64,000 nt of DNA from Leguminivora glycinivorella (taxonomy: Eukaryota; Arthropoda; Insecta; Lepidoptera; Tortricidae), in assembly GCF_023078275.1 (NCBI RefSeq), contig NC_062974.1, positions 25,084,110 to 25,148,109 of the forward strand, read 5' to 3'. How positions within the stretch are numbered: position 1 is the stretch's first letter; the number at the start of each line of letters is the position of its first letter. A program made the position numbers and the translations under genes. The notes under the pieces are model-generated. The model did not search any database and was not told where the DNA came from. It was given only the letters and a program-made list of their open reading frames with translations. Below, one piece after another: positions 11,076-21,422 of the stretch.

Positions 11076-11999
11076 ATTAACGGTCGGGTAAAATAGGGTA
11101 AAACCGTTTTTAAGGGTACTTTTACAGGCCCTGTTAGGTAATGCTGATTATAAAAATAATGACCAACTTGAAACCCTAAGTTCAGAGTTAGTTTAGCCTG
11201 ACTTTTCGTAGAAATTTACTTCCTGTCATATTTCAATCGAGAATTAATCGTGAAATCAATCGATTAAGAGACGGATTAAATCAATTTCAATCGTATCTTA
11301 GGTAGAATAATTTAATCGCGAATAAATTAATCGTCGACTAATTTCGACGATTATTTAGTCGAATAAAAAGTTAATCGATTAATGCCCATCTCTGGATGGA
11401 ATGCTTTTCATTTTTAAATCTATTTAAGTACACCCGCCATTCTGACTCTCACCAGTCACCACTATGTCAGGCTTTTTTAAAATGTAAATTTTGTATCATG
11501 CTTTTTAATTTTGTTTTTAAAAACTAGAATATGAGAATAAAAAAGAAAATAAAACATACAATCGGTTTATCCACAAATTTGTTATGTAATATTCACGAGA
11601 AAAACCACATAAAAGTCTTGTATATATAATAGTTAGAGTATTGTGAAGAAGAATCTAAAATAATACCTAGTCGAAAATACAAATGACACGTCAATAACGT
11701 CACTATTAAAATGAAAAGGACAAACGGTGATTGTCATTAATTAAAATAAGAAAATGTGCTTATTTGGACACTGACAGTGACAGGTGTATTACCGGTAATG
11801 GTTTTATTGGTATTTTATCAAATAGAGGTAATGTTGTCAATAGTCGAAACCGCTATTACATTTGAATACCGGTTTTGATTATACCGCTAATTAGATATTT
11901 AGTGATATAAATACCGAAATGCAATGATAACCGGTTATACCTTATTTAAAACCGGTAGGAAGAATACCGGTAACGATCCCTGGGAAAGAGACAATTAAC

Positions 12000-12290
12000 A
12001 TCAAAAATTAGATTAAGTATACATGTTATCTTTAGTTGTGACATTTAGAGTCATTTGCATCTCTAAAGTAATTTTAGACTTTTTTTCTTGTATTTGTACT
12101 TTTCTATTATGTGTAGTTTTTAGTTGAATATCGACATTTAGATACCTTATACATCTCTAATCATTGTAGTAGCGTAATACTTTAGTTAGAACTTAGAATT
12201 AATATTATCATTTGTAATTTCAGTTCAACTTGTACATTGACGTGTAAAAGTGCCCCTGTGGCCTATTTGCTGAATAAATGATTTGTAATG
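12000..12290 (+). mobile_element. Probable LINE 3' end
   Basis: Ends GTGCCCCTGTGGCCTATTTG then CTGAATAAATGA, a 3'-tail pattern I recognise from lepidopteran jockey-like LINEs. No coding part is preserved. Confidence 0.5.
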
Positions 12291-12457
12291 TGTAATTTGT
12301 CACATTAAGCAAGAAAGAGACAACGCTCTACGAAGACGAACAGCCTATGTACATTATTTATGGACGTTTACTGTAATTCCATTGTTTGACCAAGTTTGAC
12401 GAGTGAATACTAACTTAGGTTTTCCCCAAACCGATCGACGCGGAACCAGCTCTAACC

Positions 12458-12618
12458 GGCCAAAAATTGTGAGTGTGCTTAGTAAAACGTCCCACTTTGT
12501 CGGTTACCATTAAGGCGAGATTTACTTTGTATCTTTAAATGAATAAACTGACAAAGCGGCTTCATAGCAATCGACAAAGTGGGACGTTTTCCCGTGCACA
12601 GTCACAATTTCTCGCTGG
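12458..12618. mobile_element. MITE with about 45-nt inverted arms
   Basis: AAAACGTCCCACTTTGTCG (12486-12504) is mirrored by CGACAAAGTGGGACGTTTT (12571-12589). The outer segments CAAAAATTGTGAGTGTGC and CAGTCACAATTTCTCG also pair imperfectly. No coding capacity. Confidence 0.7.
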
Positions 12619-12829
12619 TTTGAAGACGCTCACGCGGCTTCGTTGCTGTACGCGTGCGACTTTAGGTCTGTTACACCCCTGTCTGTTATTTAAATTAAAC
12701 GGTCCTCACTTTGAATACGGGCGGCCGATAGCTAAAAAAAAAACTTTAAAAATTAAAACTGTTTATTTGAAAAAGTAATTATTAAAAATTCTTAAACCTA
12801 GTAATAATCTTTAATATCTAAGATTATAC

Positions 12830-12876
12830 TAACTAGGACATAACTAGGACATAACTAGGACATAACTAGGACAAAC
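12830..12876. repeat. 11-bp microsatellite-like repeat
   Basis: CTAGGACATAA repeated four times in tandem. Confidence 0.9.
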
Positions 12877-13107
12877 TCTATGAGTACTTTGTTTAATATT
12901 TCGCAGGTTTATAAGATTTTGTTGATGACTAATCACAGAGAACCTACGTATTTATTCTAGCTATAAGTTCTGTTATAGTGCAAACTCAACATGTTTCGCC
13001 ACGCCACAGGGAGCCAGCATGGTTCTGCGATTACCGCGGAGTGCCAGCGCGTGTCACACCGCACGATTCTAGCACATGTTATGTAACTCCATCCAGCCTT
13101 ACAAATA

Positions 13108-13314
13108 TACACCCTGTTTTTATTGAATTCCTTTAACTTTCAGGAAAGGTTTTTTAGATCAAATACAATTAATGTCTCTAAGAAACTAGCGTCTTAACTG
13201 TTACGGTTATCGAGTTATTAAAAAAATAAAAATAATTATTGAACACGTGTGTGACTGCATTTACTAACTCCTAATGTGATTTGTTTTGACATGTGCCGTC
13301 AATCACTTGACAAT
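13108..13314 (+). repeat. Dispersed 205-bp repeat, copy 1
   Basis: TACACCCTGTTTTTATTGAA to TCACTTGACAAT. The same orientation and order are found at 60158-60347, including AAGAAACTAG, GAACACGTGT and TTGTTTTGACATG. No coding capacity. Confidence 0.75.
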
Positions 13315-13315
13315 A

Positions 13316-14424
13316 TAGTTTTTACTTTTGGCTGTTGAAAAAAGTGTAAACAAACCGAAGCTGTCAAATTTGACACATCCAGGTATAGTGAACCTTTTAA
13401 GGCCAGATCGTAGAACAAAATAGGTGGCGACTTACTTGGTAGGTATTTTTTATTTATGGTGGCTTATTTTAATGATTATAAACGCATAAATGATAAGTAA
13501 GGAGAAAGTAACAATGTGATACCTTGTATTTTTACGTATTTAAAAAACTGTGAAGAAACCGTCAAAGGGGTTATTTATAAGCTGACGTTTGATTCCTGTT
13601 AAATTGTTCGTATTAAAAAATAATTAAGCTCACTAACTATAGTCCGTTCCATTCCAGAAACAAATACTTTCGCTTAATTTTACCAAATGCACAACAAAAG
13701 GAGTGTAAGTACAAGTTTCTAATAGGTCGGTACCTATTATATATGACTGAATCCACTAAACTACCATCTAGTAAAAAAAAATTTAAATATAACAATCACT
13801 ATCTCATAAGGAGAAACGGAAGCTCGAAAACACAAATATGGAACTCGGAACAGATGATGATGATGATTGACACCAAGCATCAAACAGATAAAATTAAAAA
13901 TGGCGTAAGGGTTAGTACCTTTATATTTTAATAGTGTTACACCCAGATTAAAATGCAACCATGAGTATTTCAAAATCTTCTCTTCAAAATCTTGTCTGCA
14001 AAATTGGGTACTTTTTGGTAGATGATTCCCAGAAGAAAAGAATAACGTCACTACTTTTAAAAAAACTTGTATCTTCGTCTACCAATGAAAAGAAAATTGT
14101 AGTAAGTATGTATGGAATGCATATAGGCTTACTGCGTTTTAACTTTGAGGAGCAGCGTGAGATACGAGATTTTTTCAAAGTAGTGACGATAATATTCATT
14201 AAATGTAACTAAGATATGTTTGTATTTGTGAAGGTGTATATGTTTCGTCAAATTAAACGAAATTACATGTTAGTGGAATGAAATGGAAAATAGTAGTAAG
14301 CTCAATTATTTTTAAATAAGGAAAAAAAATCAGGAACCAAACGTTACCTAATAAACAACCCACAAATTTGACAGCTCAGGTTTGTTTACACTCTTTTCAG
14401 CTGCCAAAAGTATAAACTATAGTA
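13316..14424. repeat. Element bounded by about 60-nt inverted repeats
   Basis: ACTTTTGGCTGTTGAAAAAA to AGCTGTCAAATTT (13322-13376) is mirrored by AAATTTGACAGCTCAGG to GCCAAAAGT (14359-14412). Inside, a second inverted pair (AACGTCACTACTTTTAAAAA at 14043-14062 and TTTTTCAAAGTAGTGACGA at 14171-14189) makes a hairpin. Small frames inside have no recognisable motif. A non-autonomous DNA element is the likeliest reading. Confidence 0.55.
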
Positions 14425-14509
14425 GTTAACAGGTTAACACCTTATATTAAGATTTTACTCACAAAACAAAACACGGTGTTTGAATCCAACAGAGTATGGC
14501 TTATAGTGA

Positions 14510-14640
14510 CAGTGTGGTGCTGGTGCGGGATTCGAACCTGCTCCCTACTTAGTGGAATGCCTCATCAAGCTCCACCGCAGACCGTTTTTTCTTCCACCGT
14601 GTGACGCAGCTTATAACAGACCAGGCTATTTGTATGTATT
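14510..14640 (-). mobile_element. tRNA-derived SINE-like segment
   Basis: On the minus strand GCAGGTTCGAATCCCGCACC is a pol III B box in a tRNA T-arm context. The upstream D-arm-like segment GGTGGAGCTTGATGAGG does not fold as a normal tRNA, so this is a SINE or tRNA pseudogene rather than a tRNA gene. Confidence 0.45.
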
Positions 14641-14835
14641 TCCAAAAAAAGTATATCAATGTTGTTTTATCTGTAACAACGATGTAAAAGTAATGCAGCC
14701 GGGCATCCGAAAATATCAAATGCTTCAACTTCCGTGATCCGGATCACACGGATCGCTTTGCTGTCATTGTCACTAGTCGGGTCTTCGCTCCCATTCTGTT
14801 GGGCGTGTGTGAGTGTACTAAATGTAGTAAAGACC

Positions 14836-15068
14836 TATAGGAACAGTATAGCTATGTCAGCTCATATTCAAGTACGTGCGCACCGCGATATGAGCTGACT
14901 AGCCAAAAGCAATATCCTTTCAATGTGAGAACGAGACGCCAGTCTCACTCCGACCATTGTAACGTTAACTGGTTATTTTAATATACGGAGTTAATTATAA
15001 AGTGCTTATTATTCCACACCAATATATCACCTCTTATAATATAGAAGTGCGGACAAATAACTTCTAAA
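14836..15068 (+). repeat. Gypsy 5' LTR
   Basis: Starts TATAGGAACAG and ends ACTTCTAAA rather than TG...CA. Contains a palindromic pair TCAGCTCATAT / ATATGAGCTGA (about 14858-14900). Identical to 16740-16972. Confidence 0.88.
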
Positions 15069-15069
15069 G

Positions 15070-15087
15070 TGGTGACCCCGACGTGAT
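15070..15087 (+). promoter_or_regulatory. Primer-binding site, tRNA-Trp type
   Basis: TGGTGACCCCGACGTGAT is complementary to the 3' end of insect tRNA-Trp (as I recall it: ATCACGTCGGGGTCA plus CCA), the primer known for the CsRn1 clade. Confidence 0.8.
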
Positions 15088-15454
15088 AACTATTGGTTCT
15101 CGCAATAACCGTACTCTATTTGTTCACAAAGAGTTGCAAACTTGTGAATATGTTTTCGTACGAGACGATACCGTGAGGAAATCTTTACAACCACCGTATA
15201 TGGGACCATTTAAAGTTTTAGAAAGAGACGATAAAGTATTTCTCATCCAATTTCAAAATAGGCAAGCTCGCATTTCAATTGATAGGTTGAAGCCAGCTCA
15301 CGTTTGGAATGATGACGTCAACGATAGCGTGAACCTACGTAAGGTAAGCGACTCCACTACAACGCAGAGCGAAAGCGAAGCTAACTCGAAACCGCGGACC
15401 ACTAAAAGTGGTAGGGTTATAAATAAACCTGTAAGGTTTTTAATCGATGAATAA
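15083..15454 (+). pseudogene. Integrase C-terminal fragment of Gypsy pol
   Basis: An open frame of 123 codons. Residues 8-75 match the end of Gypsy integrase: NNRTLFVHKELQTC, then VRKSLQPPYMGPFKVLER (the GPY/F module), then SIDRLKPAHVW. The polar tail ends VRFLIDE. The frame opens inside the primer site, so a deletion joins the leader directly to the last part of integrase near 15090-15100. The apparent start codon is an accident of that junction and is probably not used. The domain would bind DNA and integrase partners in an intact element; alone it cannot integrate. Confidence 0.85.
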
Positions 15455-16098
15455 GAGAACGTGACATTCGGGTCCGCTACTGTGTTTAATTTAGCATCTC
15501 CTGGATGGAGCCTGGACCCCGGGAGCAGGAAGTTTTTTCCTGTTTTCCGAAAAGTAGCATCGGTAGTTTATCTCTCGAGAGGGAAGACTACGTTCAAACT
15601 CATTACACCGGTATAATCAGCTTCAAGTCGGACTCTGCAACATGATGTTCCGCACCCTAGTTAGGAAATCAGATACTTTAAGTTTTAAGTTGAACTTTAC
15701 GTCAGTAACGGGACTTATATTACATACGAACGGTCAAAACAGACATTATCCGTCTTATTTATCATAGTAAGGCAATGATGTGATGTTGTTTTATAGCAAA
15801 GTATAGCGGTTACAGTACTGGCTGGGTAGCGTTAGTCATGATGTCGTAAGTGTTTACGTTATGTATAACAGCATAAAATGCTGAAGAGATTGTATTGTGA
15901 AAGTATGAACTTTGATCACAGAATTATTTTTGTACTAATTTAAATGAATTTCGCAATGTATGTGTTACTAATATATTGTCTTATAAATATGTATTTGTGT
16001 CAACTATAAGCAATTGTCGTAAAATATTGGTACTAACAACACACAACGTGTGTCATATATTTACCGTGTAATAAAAGTAAATTTTGAATATAATTAAA

Positions 16099-16386
16099 AT
16101 GGGCTATGCACAGAGCAAAGAGGATGGTTCACATAACAGTATTGCAATTGCTGAAGTCCATAGTGTTACTGGACAAGTAGACACGAAATTGAATTATTTT
16201 GGAATAATCCTCATAATTATCTCAGTAATATTGGCACTGTTTCTCTTGTATTTCATACAGTCCAAATGCAGACAATGTATAAGAAGTTGGTTACTAAAAG
16301 CAGTAGCTAGAGTTCAGCCAACAGCAGTCGTAGCGCACAGGGAACCAGCCCAACCCCAACCGAAACAACAACCTGTGATTTACTAA
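16099..16386 (+). CDS. Small myristoylated-type single-pass membrane protein in Gypsy 3' region
   Basis: A 95-codon frame whose ATG lies in a good context (AAAATGG); an in-frame ATG five codons upstream is weaker. It begins MGYAQS, fitting the G-x-x-x-S myristoylation pattern. Residues 7-31 are polar, residues 34-53 form one strongly hydrophobic helix (FGIILIIISVILALFLLYFI), then come C57 and C60 with basic residues, and a proline/glutamine-rich tail ending PVIY. It lies 645 bp after the integrase stop and 354 bp before the 3' LTR, where a retrovirus would carry env, but it is far too short for an envelope and has no signal peptide. I know no named family. Its survival in an element that lost all enzymes suggests either very recent deletion or selection for the ORF. 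Confidence 0.65.
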   Translation: MGYAQSKEDGSHNSIAIAEVHSVTGQVDTKLNYFGIILIIISVILALFLLYFIQSKCRQCIRSWLLKAVARVQPTAVVAHREPAQPQPKQQPVIY

Positions 16387-16726
16387 GTGAAGTGTTATAA
16401 ATAAAACAAATAATTCAGTGCTATCAAAATGATCAAGTGTATTCAGTATATAAATGAACATGTTTGTAAAAAAAAAAAAAAATCAAACATTTTTGTAATA
16501 AACTTAGTTCTAATATCTAATTATAGGTGTAACGTAATCATATAATACAACCTCCATTGTGTAACATTGTACTCATATCGCACAGCTGCGCGTCACGCTA
16601 TGTCAGCGAAACGCGCACCTGTCCGATAGCTGAATAGCCACAACATACGAAACATACAGGGTGTAACAAATATCAGATACTATTCAATTGTATGTAATTT
16701 TTTATGTAATTTTTTTTTTCTTCCCT

Positions 16727-16739
16727 AAGGGGGAAGTAA
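16727..16739 (+). promoter_or_regulatory. Polypurine tract
   Basis: AAGGGGGAAGTAA abuts the 3' LTR, the expected plus-strand primer position. Confidence 0.75.
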
Positions 16740-16972
16740 TATAGGAACAGTATAGCTATGTCAGCTCATATTCAAGTACGTGCGCACCGCGATATGAGCT
16801 GACTAGCCAAAAGCAATATCCTTTCAATGTGAGAACGAGACGCCAGTCTCACTCCGACCATTGTAACGTTAACTGGTTATTTTAATATACGGAGTTAATT
16901 ATAAAGTGCTTATTATTCCACACCAATATATCACCTCTTATAATATAGAAGTGCGGACAAATAACTTCTAAA
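16740..16972 (+). repeat. Gypsy 3' LTR
   Basis: Identical to 14836-15068. Followed by the GACC target duplicate. Confidence 0.88.
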
Positions 16973-17198
16973 GACCAGAATCATTTGGGAATAGTTCGGT
17001 CTAGTACAGTGAAGGAAATCAAGTATTTTGTACTACATATAATATGTACTACACAAGCCTAATAGGCAGCATTATTACCCGAATCCCGTATAAGAGTACC
17101 ATTAGTTTTCTTCGTTTCTGGTAGGTACCCGCGACTTCTACTTCAGTTTACAGAATTTCATGTGATCCTTTCAGTTATAACCTGGAGCTTGTATCAGA

Positions 17199-17370
17199 AA
17201 AAACCGGCCAAGAGCGTGTCGGGACTGTCGGGCCACGCTCAGTGTAGGGTTCCGTAGTTTTCCGTATTTTTCTCAAAAACTACTCAACCTATCAAGTTCA
17301 AAATAATTTTCCTAGAAAGTCTTTATAAAGTTCTACATTTGTGATTTTTTTCATATTTTTTAAACATATT
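17199..17370 (+). repeat. GTGTCGGGCCACG repeat family, copy 2 (truncated)
   Basis: Starts AAAACCGGCCAAGAGCGTGT and holds a small extra duplication (GTCGGGACTGTCGGGCC). It covers the first 170 bp of the family only. Confidence 0.8.
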
Positions 17371-17385
17371 AGTTGGGGAGTTTAT

Positions 17386-18320
17386 TGAAAAACCTTAAAT
17401 TTTTTGACCAAAGCGTGAAACTTGGCACAGTTGTTCCTTATACTTGGTTTGAAAAATTCTAACTTACCCCGTTTAGTTAATAGGTCATGTTTGGTATCGT
17501 TTTCGAGTAAATCAATAACGTAGAATTCGTTTTCAGTACTAAAATTATCATTTAATGGTAAATAAAATAAAAAAAAATAAAAAATTTGAAATTTTCATCC
17601 ATGATTTACAAATTCAAGTCATCATAAATGACAAACTGTTTGCTTTTTCTATAAATAAAAAATATGACATGATAGCCTATTTAATATAAATTATAAAAAA
17701 TATAACTTTTATCCACCTTTACTAACGTTAAGTTCCACAAAAAAATTACTTTAAGTAATTTTAAAATGCCTTTATTTTAGAAACTCTATTAGACCCCGTT
17801 TAGCTATTAGGTCATGTTTGATATCGTTTTCGAGTAAATCAATAACGTAGAATTCATTTTTGGTACTAAAATTATAATTTAATGGTAAGTAAAATTAAAA
17901 AAAAATTAAAAAATTTGAAATTTTCATCCATGATTTACAAATTCAAGTCATCATAAATGACAAACTGTTTGCTTTTTCTATAAATAAAAAATATGATAAG
18001 AAAGCCTATTTAATATAGATTATAAAAAATATAACTTTTATTCACCTTCACAAACGTTAAGTTCCACTAAAAAATTACTTTAAGACGCGCGGCGTCGGGA
18101 CGCCTCGAGCGTAATTTTAAAATACCTCTATTTTAAAAACTCTATTAGACCCGGTTTAGCTATTAGGTCATGTTTGATATAGTTTTCGAGTAAATTAATA
18201 ACAAAGAATTTATTTTTGGTACTACAATTATAATTTGATTGTAAATAAATTAAAAAAAAAATCATCTATAATTTGCAAATTCAAGTCAACAAAAATGTCA
18301 ACCGTTTGCTTTTTCTCTTA
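17386..18320. repeat. AT-rich direct repeat, about 2.7 units of 327-356 bp
   Basis: GTTTAGCTATTAGGTCATGT and its variants recur at 17471, 17798 and 18154. Each unit continues with TCGAGTAAATCAATAACG and TCATCATAAATGACAAACTG. The second unit is longer because of a GC-rich 27-28-nt insertion at about 18087-18114. Confidence 0.85.
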
Positions 18321-18329
18321 TATATGTCA

Positions 18330-18634
18330 CCAAACACCCAGACAAGTTTGGTGGAAACTTCCTTCACGAACTGCTTGGTGTCTGATGACCATGGTCCAAA
18401 TGTTTTAAATGCAATTGCCGCAAATATGTAGTTGTTTTTTAAAAATGCATATTTGCGCGTTTAAACTGGGCGTTTTGCAGCAGCAGTCTCTGGTTTCTGG
18501 GCCGAGCGTTAGACGTTGGACGGAGCCAAGGTATCCACACAGGTCACGCCCCACGCCAAGGGTCGTCCCAGAAACCAAGGCAAAAGCAAGCAACCATCAG
18601 GCCGCTTTCCGTCTGCTGCTGACAAGCCGACAGG
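18330..18634 (-). pseudogene. Degenerate mobile-element protein, distal part
   Basis: The minus strand reads GLSAADGKRPDGCLLLPWF, then a T-C-V-D-T-L-A-P-S motif, a stop, and YIFAAIAFKTFGPWSSDTKQ with FVKEVSTKL. I know this series (D-G-K-R-P-D-G, D-T-L-A-P-S, V-E-T-x-G-P-W) as the C-terminal part of predicted reverse-transcriptase-derived proteins of many invertebrates. The proximal part lies at 21423-21597, and a LINE separates the two. Stops and a frame change make it a pseudogene. Confidence 0.65.
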
Positions 18635-21422
18635 ACGACGGAAGGAAATAACGGACCTGTCAGTTGAATCCCAGTTCGAGGTATGCGCAATTGAGTGTAT
18701 AGGACTTGAATTAATCATCGTATGTATATATACAGACCGCCCAGCGGCGACATATCGTTATACCTAAATATGTTAAATAATTTGCTTAGTTTAAATTTAA
18801 TACAAAATTGTAATGTAATAATAATTGGTGACATTAATATCGACCTTATGAATAAATGTAATACAAATAATTCCAAATATTTATTAAACACATTGAAACA
18901 GTTTGGTTTTAGACAGTTAGTTAATGGACCTACTAGAATAACGAATAACAGTAAGACTTGTATTGATCACGCCTATTCAAATGTAATTAAATCGAATGTA
19001 AAATCTATATCTTGTTATGATATGCATGTCTCTGACCACCTATGTATAAATATTACTGTTGACATTCAAAATAAAGCCTTACTGCAAAAATCCCACATCT
19101 TAAAAAGAACTTTTACCGAACAACGGAAGTCTGACTTTGTCGAGTGCTTAGATTCATATCAATGGGATAAAACATTGAATAAAACAACATGTCCAAGCAA
19201 AACTATTGAACTAGTTATGAATGTAATCAAACATCACTTTGATATTTATTTTCCCTTAAGGAAACATCTAGTAAAAAAACCTGTAAGTAAGTGGGTCAAC
19301 GACACTATACGGAAATTGCGTAAGAAAATAATAACATTAAAACACAAGTTAACGACACATACCGACAGCGTCGAATCTCGTGCTGACCTGCAACGCCTGG
19401 AAACTGACTACTGGGCACAGTTACGGCAGGTGCGTAGCAATTTTATTAACGGCTACATATCAAACTCTAAGGATGATATGAGTCGAAGTGTATGGCGTGT
19501 TATTACAGCGGAAACGTGTAAAAGTAGCGAGGGAAACGCCATCGATGTATTAATTAGTAAGTCGGCGGGCGACAGCGTCGGCGCTCGCGCCGCCGCCGCC
19601 GCCGCGCTATTAAACCGGTAAATTATTACATCGACGCGAACATAAACAACGCTACGCCGTGCACCCGGACCGCATTAGCTTATCTCTCGCAATACCTACA
19701 AGATCCGTGTCCGGCTTTTAGATTTGAACCGTTTGGGCTGGATGAGATGACGGTCGCATGCAAGAAAATAAAGCGTAAGGAATCCAAGGACATCAACGAC
19801 ATGTCGACCCGCATTATCGATTATTTGCCTCCGACTGTGATCTCACTACTTCTCATGTTATTTAATAAATGTGTACACTATGGGATTTATCCGGAAGCTT
19901 TTAAACAAATAAAAGTGCAGCCTATATACAAGGGGAAGGGTGAAATGCACTTACCCAAGCACTACCGTCCTATTTCACTTATACCGGTTGTATCTAAAAT
20001 CTTCGAATGTTTACTAAGTTATCGACTAATGAAACACATTACATCAAATGGTCTCCTAAATAGTCAGCAATATGCGTACCAGCCGGGACGGTCCACCGTG
20101 GACGCAGCGCGCGACGTCGTGACGCGAGTGATGGCGCACCTCGAGGGCGGGCGGCAGGTCGCCGCCATCTTCTGTGATCTGTCGCGCGCCTTCGAGATGA
20201 TTGACCACGAGCTTCTCCTTGCTAAACTCTCTCTTTATGGCATTTCGGGAAGTTTCCATTCCATGACGTCATCGCCTCCTTCCTGAGTGGCCGCAAACAA
20301 AGCACATATGTCCTCGACACTAAGTCTGACCTTGAGCAGATAGGAAGTTGTGCAGTACCGCAGGGCTCGGTAATGGGAAATAACCTATTCTTATTATTGG
20401 TAAATGATATTACTACTGCCTGTGGTGACCCTGAGTTTGTGATGTTCGCCGACGACACTTGTCTCATTGTGAACGCGGCTAGTATTGACGCCTTGAAATT
20501 GAAGCTAGGGCATGTAATGGGCCAGATTACTAAGTGGTTTTCGACAAATGGGATGCTGCTTAATGTTGAAAAGACTAATATAGTACATTTCAGGTTAAGA
20601 AAAAGTAACATTCCACTAAACATAGTAGTAAATAGCTGTACCGTCCCTCAGGTTGACGCAACCAGGTACCTGGGCTTTGTAATCGACGCCGGGCTGACGT
20701 GGTCTCCCCACATTGACTACGCGTGCGGCAGGCTGTCCTCGGCGTGCTATGCCCTCTCGAGACTGGCACCAACGTTATCAACTGAAAACTTAAAGAAAGC
20801 CTATTTTGGCTATTTTCATTCCATTTTGATACAAGGTGTAGATCTCTGGGCGGCATCCGCTGGCCGGGACAGGCTGTTCATTTTACAAAAAAAGCTTTAC
20901 GCATTATAGATCGAAAACCAACAGATCACCCGGCTCAGGACCTATTCAGGAAACATAAAGTGCTGACTTTGCCCTGTATCTTTATTCTATCAGCTTGCAA
21001 ATATGTCCGGTCTAACCTAAATGACTACAAAACATACGGTGAATCAAGTCAAAGATTGTCACGCAGACATAACCTCCTAGTGCCACCGCGACGCAGACTA
21101 GCAAAGGCCCGCAAGATGCTCGATGTTGTCGGACCTAACCTATATAACTGTGTACCCACTGACATTAAGAATGCTCCGAGTGATGCTATATTTACTAAAA
21201 AACTTAAAAACATGCTTATTGAATTAGCATGCTACAATATAAACGAATTTCTGAATAGGGGTCGTTGCACTCACTGAAATCATGTACTAAGTAGTTTTAA
21301 TATGCCTATATGTACCTGTATGTAAAATATATTTCTGTAAAATAACACGTTTTAGTTATAAGATATCTGACATGTAAACTTTATTGAATGTTTATAAATA
21401 AAATATCTGAATCTGAATCTGA
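18635..21422 (+). mobile_element. 5'-truncated non-LTR retrotransposon (CR1/jockey group), inactive
   Basis: The element starts inside the endonuclease domain and ends with a (GAATCT)n tail at about 21405-21422. Target duplicate ACAGG is seen at 18630-18634 and 21423-21427. Coding pieces in order: endonuclease end (VIIIGDINIDLM, then IDHAYSN and S-D-H, 18722-19621), reverse transcriptase fingers (HYRPISLIPVVSKIFECLL, FCDLSRAFEMIDHELLL, 19625-20286), palm with F-A-D-D-T at 20444-20458 (20373-20909), and the C-terminal tail to 21277. Four different frames are used: a 2-nt insertion near 18729, and shifts near 19610 (a GCC run), near 20255 and near 20905. The catalytic motif is intact but the protein is not. 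Confidence 0.88.

Larger units (their letters stand above)
8739..11982. mobile_element. Non-autonomous hAT-type element, 3,244 bp
   Basis: The left terminus CAGGGATTGTAAAACCGGTT and the right terminus (inverted) CAGGGATCGTTACCGGT form short terminal inverted repeats starting CAGGG. The element is flanked by a perfect 8-bp duplication, GGAAAGAG at 8731-8738 and 11983-11990, the hallmark of hAT transposition. Subterminal regions (8750-8930 and 11780-11980) are rich in ACCGGT palindromes, typical of hAT transposase-binding clusters. No transposase is present. The interior carries an LTR-element fragment (about 8990-9190) and two opposed arrays of a 100-bp repeat (9291-11075). It would need an autonomous hAT in trans. 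Confidence 0.85.
14836..16972 (+). mobile_element. Internally deleted Gypsy (CsRn1-like) LTR retrotransposon
   Basis: Two direct LTRs of 233 bp (14836-15068 and 16740-16972), identical base for base by eye, are flanked by GACC (14832-14835 and 16973-16976), a 4-bp target duplication. A primer site follows the left LTR by one base and a purine tract precedes the right LTR. The interior is only 1.67 kb. It keeps the C-terminal end of integrase (15083-15454) and a separate small ORF (16099-16386); gag, protease, reverse transcriptase and the integrase core are missing. Identical LTRs imply a recent insertion, so this deleted form was probably mobilised in trans. The tRNA-Trp-type primer site and the integrase tail place it near the CsRn1/Kabuki clade. 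Confidence 0.88.

Noticed and set aside
12539..12778. 79-codon plus-strand frame as a gene
   Set aside because: It begins inside the MITE at 12458-12618 and ends in an A-rich tract; no motif.
15083..15454. Independent host gene with a chromo-like domain
   Set aside because: The frame starts in the retroviral primer site, lies between identical LTRs and matches the integrase tail.
16084..16098. Upstream ATG of the Gypsy small ORF as its start
   Set aside because: Its context is poorer, and the next ATG gives an MG-x-x-x-S myristoylation start in a strong context.
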